DNA from: JAGMDK01 sp023128695
Lineage (GTDB): Bacteria; Planctomycetota; Phycisphaerae; UBA1845; Fen-1342
Assembly (NCBI GenBank): GCA_030628805.1
Contig: DAOVQG010000184.1
Coordinates: 1-9,524 of the forward strand
Direction of reading: 5' to 3'
DNA length: 9,524 bases
Of the stretch, positions 1 to 4,872 are shown one piece after another. A program made the translations under genes and the position numbers. Position 1 is the first letter of the stretch. Each line of letters begins with the position of its first letter. A model generated the notes under the pieces. The model saw nothing but the letters and a program-made list of their open reading frames with translations. It had not been told where the DNA came from and ran no database searches.

Positions 1-107
1 AGGAGCCTCGCCCTCCCGCTGAGCCGCGGCGCCTGTGGCTCGGCAGGAGCCTCGCCCTCCCGCTGAGCCGCGGTGCCTGTGGCTCGGCAGGAGCCTCGCC
101 CTCCCGC
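1..107. repeat. 44-bp GC-rich tandem repeat, about 2.4 copies
   Basis: Copies occupy 1-44 and 45-88 and differ at a single base (C30 versus T74). A third copy is cut short after about 19 bases (89-107). Each unit contains a small inverted pair, GAGCC and GGCTC, separated by 11 bases. The array starts at the window edge, so its true length is unknown. It lies 3' of the sulfatase-like gene. There are no unique spacers. From memory this motif type recurs between genes in planctomycetes; that is recall, not a search. Confidence 0.9.
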
Positions 108-158
108 GGGGCGCGTACAGGTACCCAAGCCGTGGAACTACTGCGGGGAGTAAAGCTG

Positions 159-1874
159 CTAAGGGCCGAAAATAGGAATGTCCCCTTTCCCGCGTTTAGG
201 TGCTTGCGTTTTCTCCCCTTCCTCTGTCTTTTCCTCTTCTTCATCTTCCGACAAATCAAAGTACCCCATCCCGGCCAAACGGTTTAATTCATCTTCGGTG
301 AGATCGGCCTTGAAGCTGCCGGACTCGCCAGGCCGGCGCAGGTCCGCGATGTAGTTGTTAAGCTCGGCGGCGAGACGTTGGGCCAGTTCCGTCTGCCCGA
401 TCAAGTTGCTCAACTCGCGCGGGTCCTGGCGGATGTTGTACAACTCGCAACGCCCGTCCGAAGCCCTGATGTACTTGTAATCGCCGTCGTAGAGTGCCCG
501 CAGCGAACGTTGCCACGGCGTCGGGTCCCACCGCGGATAAGCCTGTTGCACACGCCCGAACGACCGGTCGAACGCCGCCGGGTATTCCGCCACCCGGAGC
601 CGCTCGTCGTGCGGGTCCAGGAGACTGACCGCGTCGGTCGGCAGCCCGGCCGGCGGCTCGATTCCCGCCAACTCCAGCAAGGTCGGAAACAAGTCCAGGC
701 TCGTCACCGGCCGCGGGTCACGCCCGGCGGGAATGCGCCGCGGGTAATGAATGACCAGTGGCACGCGCAGCAGCGGCTCGTAAACCGAGTACTGGTGATC
801 CAGCATGTGGTGCTCACCCAACTGCTCGCCGTGGTCGGCGGTCAGGACGACGACCGTGTTTTCCAGGTGCCCGCCCGCCTCCAGCGCGGCCAGCAGGTTA
901 TGAAACAGGTCATCGAGCTCGGCCAGCGTCGAATCATACGTGGCCGCCGTGAGTGCGAGATCCACGGCGGAATAGTCGCTCAGCCCGAAGGTGTAGCTCC
1001 AGATCCGCGTCCACGACAGGTCGATTTGGTACGAGCGGGCCACCTGCTCCGGGGTCATCATCCGCCGACGGTAGGTCTCGGCTGGGATATATGGCCGATG
1101 AGCCTCCATGTAGTTGAGGAAAATGAAGAACGGCCGCTGGGGGTCGCGCTGCCCGAGCCAGGCCAGCGTGCCTTTCCGGTGCAGTTCGCCGCTGGCCTTG
1201 ATGCCCCAGTCGCTGGCCTGCCCGGCCCGGATCTTGGCGGCCAGCTCGCTGCTGTGATCGTGCGGCGGAATCTTGCCGTGCACGATGCGGAAGGCCTGCT
1301 GGAGGTACTTCTTGTCCCAGGGATGCTCCTCGACGTCAAAGCCGCGGGTGAACTTGAACGTGCGCGAGATATTCGGATTCGCCGAGTAGAGGTATGTTTG
1401 ATACCCCGCGCCCCGGAACAGCTCCGCGATCGTCGGCAACTGCTCGTTCAGCACCCGCCGCTCGAATTTATCGCTCGCCCCATGTTCGCTCGGCATCAAT
1501 CCGGTGAACCACGAGGCATGCGTCGGCGTGGTCGTCGGGGCGGGGGACGTGCAGTTCTCGTACACTCTGGCATTCCGGGCCCATTCATCCAGCCGCGGGG
1601 TCGTCGGCTTTTCGTAGCCGTGGAGACTCAGATGGTCGGCCCGCACGGTGTCCCAGACCACCCAGATTATGTTGGGCCGTTCGCGCTGTGTAGTAGTGGA
1701 TGTTTTCGGTTTGTCACAGGACAACTGGCTGAAAACCAAGGGCCCGCTCGCGATCGTGATCGTCAGCCATACCAAACGAGCTTGTCCCGCGGGGCACCGC
1801 GCGGGCTGAAGCCCACGGCTCTTCTCCTCGATAACATCGTCGTATGACTTATGACACGCGGTACTTGGAAACAT
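159..1874 (-). CDS. Sulfatase-like hydrolase/transferase with Thr at the nucleophile position
   Basis: This 571-residue protein belongs to the alkaline phosphatase/sulfatase superfamily, which cleaves or transfers sulfate or phosphate esters. Metal-site motifs are visible: WDTVRADHLSLHGY (D75) and TADHGEQLGEHH (D347, H348), with MEAHRPY (H259) between them. The segment TTPTHASWFTG lines up with the sulfatase signature C/S-x-P-S-R-x-x-x-x-T-G, but T115 replaces the Cys/Ser that becomes formylglycine and H119 replaces the Arg. A classical FGly sulfatase is therefore unlikely; a Thr-nucleophile phospho- or sulfotransferase/hydrolase is possible. Residues 34-52 are hydrophobic and followed by C53 (a poor lipobox, QLSC), suggesting export or a membrane anchor. 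The tail (540-553) is very acidic. The ATG at 1874 is preferred because GAGGT lies 5 bases upstream; a GTG at 1886 and a TTG at 1775 are alternatives. It follows the arylsulfotransferase-like gene by 33 bases, probably in one operon. Substrate unknown. Confidence 0.9.
   Translation of the reverse strand: MFPSTACHKSYDDVIEEKSRGLQPARCPAGQARLVWLTITIASGPLVFSQLSCDKPKTSTTTQRERPNIIWVVWDTVRADHLSLHGYEKPTTPRLDEWARNARVYENCTSPAPTTTPTHASWFTGLMPSEHGASDKFERRVLNEQLPTIAELFRGAGYQTYLYSANPNISRTFKFTRGFDVEEHPWDKKYLQQAFRIVHGKIPPHDHSSELAAKIRAGQASDWGIKASGELHRKGTLAWLGQRDPQRPFFIFLNYMEAHRPYIPAETYRRRMMTPEQVARSYQIDLSWTRIWSYTFGLSDYSAVDLALTAATYDSTLAELDDLFHNLLAALEAGGHLENTVVVLTADHGEQLGEHHMLDHQYSVYEPLLRVPLVIHYPRRIPAGRDPRPVTSLDLFPTLLELAGIEPPAGLPTDAVSLLDPHDERLRVAEYPAAFDRSFGRVQQAYPRWDPTPWQRSLRALYDGDYKYIRASDGRCELYNIRQDPRELSNLIGQTELAQRLAAELNNYIADLRRPGESGSFKADLTEDELNRLAGMGYFDLSEDEEEEKTEEGEKTQAPKRGKGDIPIFGP
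1797..1824. repeat. Dispersed GC-rich hairpin repeat inside the 5' end of the sulfatase-like gene
   Basis: This 28-base segment begins CCGCGCGGGCT and ends CGGCTCTTC. It matches the intergenic copy at 3284-3312 except for a few central changes and one missing base. Here it is translated as about residues 17-26 (KSRGLQPAR) of the sulfatase-like protein, just before the hydrophobic segment. Confidence 0.75.
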
Positions 1875-1892
1875 ACGTGACCTCACTTACTT

Positions 1893-1917
1893 CGGCGGCG
1901 CGGAACTTCAGCCGCCG
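1893..1917 (-). promoter_or_regulatory. Stem-loop spanning the stop codon between the two envelope genes
   Basis: A 7-bp GC stem (1893-1899 with 1911-1917) encloses an 11-base loop. On the transcribed strand it covers the TGA of the arylsulfotransferase-like gene and ends just before the GAGGT ribosome site of the sulfatase-like gene. No T-tract follows, so it is not an obvious terminator. It could tune translation or protect the RNA; that role is inference. Confidence 0.4.
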
Positions 1918-3209
1918 TGCCGCTCGATGATGGCGTCGACGAACCCGCGCGGGTAGCGGATCATCCGCACGATCGCGGCCCGTTTGTTCTCTCCCACCAA
2001 GTGGGGACAGATGAACTCCCAGACTACCTCGCCGTCCGGGGTGACTTCAAACGCCCGGCCCTCGTCCGACTCGGCGATCAGCGTGTGGCCGTTGGGCAGG
2101 CGCTGCGCGGAGCCTTTGCTCTTGGTGTAAAAGTCGCTCGGCGTCTGGGCTTTATACTGCCAGACGATTTTCTCGGTTAGCGGATCGAGTTCGACGACCC
2201 GGGAATAGTCGCGGCCGAGGCCGTTGTCGAACACCAGGATGCGTCCGTCGTCCAGCACCTGGGCGTCATGCGGGCCGAGTAGCTCGCCCTCTCCCCAGGC
2301 CCAGAGGATCTCATTTCGCTCCCAGTTGAAGACCGCGATGCGATCCTGATGCCGGAAGCAGACCAGGATGTTGCCCGCGTTATAGATCGGGTGCCGGCCG
2401 AACAGGTGCCGGCGGCGCATCCATTCGATCGAGTTGGAATGGAAGACATCCAGCCACGCGGGCCCGCCGAGGCTGGTGGGCGGTCGCGGCCGCAGGGGGA
2501 AGACTTCCCGGCTACGGGAGACCGCCGCCAACATGGATTTCGATTCGATCAGCGTCCCGTCCTGTTCGAGCAGCGTCAACTGGTCATCGCGGACCTTGAC
2601 CGTGGGGTGCAGGGTTGGCACGAGCGTTCGATTGAAGGTCAGCAGCAGCAGCTTGCCGTCGGGCGTAAGCTCGATGTCGTGATGGGCGCGGTACTTCTTC
2701 TGCCACAGCAGTTCGCCGGCCCAGTTGAAACGCAGCACGTACCGGGCCTCGTCGTGGATGCGATGTGCCGGACCGCCGTCCTGCCACTCGTAGGGCTCCG
2801 CCCCGACGACCAGCAGGTCCCCGTTTGGCAGCAGCTCGGCCCGTTCCCACCGTGGGCTGGGCGTATATTTCCAGGAGTTGACGACCTTACCCTCCGCGTC
2901 GATCAACTCGGCCAGGCTGAGCATCTGGACGCTGTAGAGGTTGTAGCCGGGGCAGGAGAGTTCCTGGTCAAATATTACCACTCCGTCGGCTTCGTCCTCC
3001 TCCACGTCGACGCTATCGACGTAGGGCAGTCCTTCCAGGCGGTCGCGTTGGGCCGCGGCGGCCTGCTCGTCCTTGTTGGCAGCCTGCCCCGTCGCAGTCG
3101 ACTTGTCGCAGCCGCCGAGAGCGAGGCATAACGCCGCCCCGATCAGAGCACTTAACAAGATCCCTCTTGAAGAGCCGGGGAGTTTTGTTCTCGTATTCAG
3201 TTCGGTCAC
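1908..3209 (-). CDS. Arylsulfotransferase (ASST)-like beta-propeller lipoprotein
   Basis: This protein of about 433 residues has a lipoprotein signal: basic n-region, hydrophobic stretch 16-33 and an LGGC lipobox with C34. The mature part contains repeated beta-propeller strand motifs such as LPNGDLLVV, TPDGKLLLL, LDDGRILVFDNG and LPNGHTLIAESDEG. Positions matching the known active site of bacterial aryl-sulfate sulfotransferase are all present: H177 in AHHDIELTPDG, H257/N259 in VFHSNSIEW, R286 in CFRHQD and H314 in GPHDAQVL. The family moves a sulfo group between phenolic compounds through a sulfo-histidine without PAPS; here it would act outside the cytoplasm, lipid-anchored. The start is uncertain: GTG at 3209 is chosen because a -10-like CATAAT lies 25 bases upstream, whereas TTG at 3224 (five residues longer) would leave almost no leader. 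It precedes the sulfatase-like gene. Donor and acceptor are unknown. Confidence 0.88.
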   Translation of the reverse strand: MTELNTRTKLPGSSRGILLSALIGAALCLALGGCDKSTATGQAANKDEQAAAAQRDRLEGLPYVDSVDVEEDEADGVVIFDQELSCPGYNLYSVQMLSLAELIDAEGKVVNSWKYTPSPRWERAELLPNGDLLVVGAEPYEWQDGGPAHRIHDEARYVLRFNWAGELLWQKKYRAHHDIELTPDGKLLLLTFNRTLVPTLHPTVKVRDDQLTLLEQDGTLIESKSMLAAVSRSREVFPLRPRPPTSLGGPAWLDVFHSNSIEWMRRRHLFGRHPIYNAGNILVCFRHQDRIAVFNWERNEILWAWGEGELLGPHDAQVLDDGRILVFDNGLGRDYSRVVELDPLTEKIVWQYKAQTPSDFYTKSKGSAQRLPNGHTLIAESDEGRAFEVTPDGEVVWEFICPHLVGENKRAAIVRMIRYPRGFVDAIIERHGG

Positions 3210-3234
3210 CTGTCCATAATCCAAAGATTAACCG

Positions 3235-3279
3235 ATTATGGTGCCAATCGCACAGTATTGTGCGACAGTCCGTGTGCGA
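3235..3279 (-). promoter_or_regulatory. Candidate promoter and palindromic operator of the ASST/sulfatase operon
   Basis: TCGCACAGTATTGTGCGA at 3248-3265 is an inverted repeat with perfect 7-bp arms and a 4-base centre. The half-site TGTGCGA recurs at 3273-3279. On the minus strand a -10-like CATAAT (3240-3235) lies just downstream of the palindrome, so the palindrome would cover the -35/spacer region, a usual place for a repressor. No good -35 is visible. The binding protein is unknown. Confidence 0.5.
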
Positions 3280-3283
3280 AAGA

Positions 3284-3312
3284 CCGCGCGGGCTTCAGGC
3301 CCGCGGCTCTTC
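3284..3312. repeat. Intergenic copy of the dispersed GC-rich hairpin repeat
   Basis: A 29-base segment starting CCGCGCGGGCT and ending CGGCTCTTC. It forms a perfect 7-bp stem (3287-3293 with 3299-3305) around a TTCAG loop. Its near-copy at 1797-1824 lies inside the sulfatase-like gene, so the element is dispersed. Confidence 0.75.
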
Positions 3313-3315
3313 GGC

Positions 3316-3333
3316 GGGTGGCCCATCGCTTTA
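3316..3333. repeat. Short dispersed repeat, partner at 6666-6683
   Basis: GGGTGGCCCATCGCTTTA here and GGGTGGCCTATCGCTTTA at 6666-6683 agree at 17 of 18 bases in two unrelated intergenic regions. Here it is followed by GCG, completing a small CGCT-TT-AGCG palindrome (3327-3336). Function unknown. Confidence 0.6.
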
Positions 3334-3347
3334 GCGTTGACGGAGCA

Positions 3348-3471
3348 CTAGGCTCTGTCGCAAAAGTAATGTAGCGTCCGGGCTCCGTCCCGGACGTAGT
3401 CGTAGGTGAGCGTTTTTCCGCATCCTACGTCCGGGACGGAGCCCGGACGCTACATTTGGGACAGAGCCTAG
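3348..3471. mobile_element. 124-bp MITE-like inverted repeat ending in CTAG
   Basis: The ends are perfect 12-bp inverted repeats (CTAGGCTCTGTC at 3348-3359, GACAGAGCCTAG at 3460-3471). Inside are perfect 31-bp inverted arms (3369-3399 and 3425-3455) around a 25-base loop. Each arm is itself palindromic (CGTCCGGG, CTCCGT, CCCGGACG), so it could fold as one long hairpin or two short ones. The outer TA or CTAG may be the target duplication, leaving GGCTCTGTC termini, as expected for a small non-autonomous transposon of the IS5 or IS630 kind. It carries no open reading frame. A paired REP-like element is the alternative. Confidence 0.75.
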
Positions 3472-3505
3472 TTGGAAATCTCTCCGCGGGGACGGTGGAG
3501 AAGGC

Positions 3506-3540
3506 TTGCTATTCCGCCCAGACGCGCTATCTTTTAGATA
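3506..3540 (+). promoter_or_regulatory. Candidate promoter and operator of the GbsR-like gene
   Basis: TTGCTA (3506-3511) and TATCTT (3528-3533) are separated by 16 bases, a fair sigma-70-type match. The palindrome TATCT-TTT-AGATA (3528-3540) overlaps the -10 and lies 14 bases before the chosen ATG. It could be the operator through which the regulator controls its own synthesis; that is inference. Confidence 0.4.
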
Positions 3541-3554
3541 CTTCTGAAAGAATT

Positions 3555-4214
3555 ATGGAATCCGCGATGGGCGCCGCGCTGGACGAATCCAAAGCTCTCC
3601 TTGTTCGACGGTGGGGGGAGATGGGCGGGTATTGGGGAATCAGCCGAACCATGGCCGAGATTCACGCCTTGCTGTTCGTCTCCGGCCGGCCGTTGTGCAT
3701 GGACGACATCATGGCGCAACTGCACGTCTCGCGGGGGAACACCAGCATGAATCTCCGCGGGCTCGTCGATTGGGGACTGGTACAGCGGGTGCACAAGCTC
3801 GGCGATCGCAAGGAATACTTCCAGATCGACACCGACGTGTGGCACATGTTCGGGACGATCATGCGGGAACGCCGCCGCCGCGAGGTGGAGCCGATCGTCG
3901 CCACAATCGGACGGTGCCGCGAGATGGTGGCGGACGTGGACGGCGTCGCTGAGGACGAAAAGCGCGAGTTGCGTGAGTTCCGTCGCCGGCTCGATGAATT
4001 GCGGAACTTTCTGACCACGATGGGGGCCCTGTTCGAGTTGGTGCTGAAGTTCGGCAGCGAGGGGATCGCACAGTTTTCCAGCCTGCTGACCGGGACCGGC
4101 GCTGTGACTAGGCGGGAAACGACAGAACAACGGACGAGCAGGAACGCGACGAAGCGCTCCGAACGTCCCGCGCGCAAAAAATCAACCAAGTCCAAGAGAA
4201 ATCCACGCCAATGA
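3555..4214 (+). CDS. GbsR/MarR-family winged-helix transcriptional regulator
   Basis: A cytoplasmic DNA-binding protein of 219 residues. The N-terminal part (about 18-90) matches the GbsR-like MarR family: RRWGEMGGYWGISRTMAEIHALL, then a helix-turn-helix with SRGNTSMNLRGLVDWGLV (59-76) as probable recognition helix and the wing GDRKEYF (83-89). Residues 101-160 are charged helices, probably for dimerisation. The last 35 residues are very Lys/Arg-rich (KKSTKSKRNPRQ) and may add non-specific DNA contact. The frame stays open upstream to a TTG at 3456, but that lies inside the MITE-like end; ATG 3555, preceded by GAAAG, is preferred. Its last codons overlap pyrE in ATGA, so the two genes are probably co-transcribed and translationally coupled. 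The ligand and targets cannot be read from the sequence; GbsR itself senses choline, which need not apply here. Confidence 0.85.
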   Translation: MESAMGAALDESKALLVRRWGEMGGYWGISRTMAEIHALLFVSGRPLCMDDIMAQLHVSRGNTSMNLRGLVDWGLVQRVHKLGDRKEYFQIDTDVWHMFGTIMRERRRREVEPIVATIGRCREMVADVDGVAEDEKRELREFRRRLDELRNFLTTMGALFELVLKFGSEGIAQFSSLLTGTGAVTRRETTEQRTSRNATKRSERPARKKSTKSKRNPRQ

Positions 4215-4744
4215 CCGATCCCGAATTGGCTCAGGCACTACGTGCGGCGGCGTTGCTCGAAGGAGATTTCACGCTCCGCAGCGGGCGGAAGAGTAAATAT
4301 TACCTCGACAAGTATCTGTTCGAGACGCAGCCGGAACTGTTGCGGGAGTTGGGGCGGCGGTTTGCAAAGTACGTGACCGCGGACGTGGACCGGATCGCCG
4401 GGGCCGAGTTGGGCGGGATCGCCCTGGCGGCAGCCACGTCACTCGAGACGGGCAGGCCGTTCGTCATCGTGCGGAACTCAAAAAAGGCGGGGTACGGGAC
4501 CGGGAAGCTCATCGAGGGCAAGCTGGAGCAGGGCGAACGCGTGCTGCTGGTTGAAGACGTCGCCACCTCCGGCGGTCAAGCGATTGAGGCGTGCCGGACG
4601 CTGAAGAAAGCCGGGGCAACGGTTGTGGGCGTGGTGGTCACGATTGACCGTCAAGAAGGTGGGCGGGAGGCTGTGGAAGGCGCCGGATTGCGGTTTGAGG
4701 CGCTGTTTACGACGAGTGACCTGGGGGTACGAATTCCGCGGTAG
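4211..4744 (+). CDS. pyrE: Orotate phosphoribosyltransferase
   Basis: A 177-residue enzyme that joins orotate to PRPP to form orotidine 5'-monophosphate, the fifth step of pyrimidine synthesis, in the cytosol. Motifs: FTLRSGRKSKYYLDKY (20-35), typical of the family's substrate-binding start; AELGGIALA (65-73); RNSKKAGYGTGKLIEG (88-103), the mobile Lys-containing loop; and VLLVEDVATSGGQ (111-123), the PRPP-binding signature with its acidic pair E115-D116. The length is on the short side but normal for bacterial PyrE. The ATG overlaps the TGA of the regulator gene by 4 bases, so expression is probably coupled to it. No other pyrimidine gene is near. A stem-loop follows the stop by 4 bases. Confidence 0.93.
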   Translation: MTDPELAQALRAAALLEGDFTLRSGRKSKYYLDKYLFETQPELLRELGRRFAKYVTADVDRIAGAELGGIALAAATSLETGRPFVIVRNSKKAGYGTGKLIEGKLEQGERVLLVEDVATSGGQAIEACRTLKKAGATVVGVVVTIDRQEGGREAVEGAGLRFEALFTTSDLGVRIPR

Positions 4745-4748
4745 CTGG

Positions 4749-4781
4749 CCACCCTGTCGTGATGTGGCACGAAAAGGGTGG
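4749..4781 (+). terminator. Stem-loop after pyrE, possible terminator
   Basis: CCACCCT (4749-4755) pairs with AGGGTGG (4775-4781), and an inner TCGTG (4757-4761) pairs with CACGA (4768-4772) around ATGTGG. It begins 4 bases after the pyrE stop. No T-tract follows, so intrinsic termination is uncertain. The right arm starts the 14-mer AGGGTGGGGCACCC (4775-4788), which recurs at 8453-8466. Confidence 0.45.
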
Positions 4782-4791
4782 GGCACCCTGC

Positions 4792-4819
4792 TTGCTTGTG
4801 CTTCGTATTCCCGGATAAT
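4792..4819 (+). promoter_or_regulatory. Candidate promoter of the M3 peptidase gene
   Basis: A strong -10-like GATAAT (4814-4819) lies 16 bases after a weak -35-like TTGCTT (4792-4797). It falls between the pyrE stem-loop and the peptidase start, leaving a leader of roughly 45 bases that ends in the AAAGG ribosome site. Confidence 0.4.
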
Positions 4820-4872
4820 CGCTTCATTCGCTACGAGACAACGCGCCCCGTGGAAATAAGAAAGGTACCTTC

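Noticed and set aside
1..107. Possible CRISPR array
   Set aside because: The whole 44-bp unit is repeated, including what would be spacers, and no cas gene is present.
378..1847. Long open frame on the plus strand opposite the sulfatase-like gene (489 codons)
   Set aside because: The opposite strand encodes clear family motifs; the plus-strand translation is low-complexity, Arg/Pro/Val-rich and matches nothing, as expected of an antisense shadow in high-GC DNA.
3348..3471. Intrinsic terminator
   Set aside because: It lies between divergent genes, so no transcript of theirs ends there, and the stem is far longer than a terminator; the TTTTT is in the loop.
3456..3554. N-terminal extension of the GbsR-like protein from a TTG at 3456
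   Set aside because: The codon lies inside the MITE-like right end, upstream of the candidate promoter, and the extra residues resemble no GbsR N-terminus.
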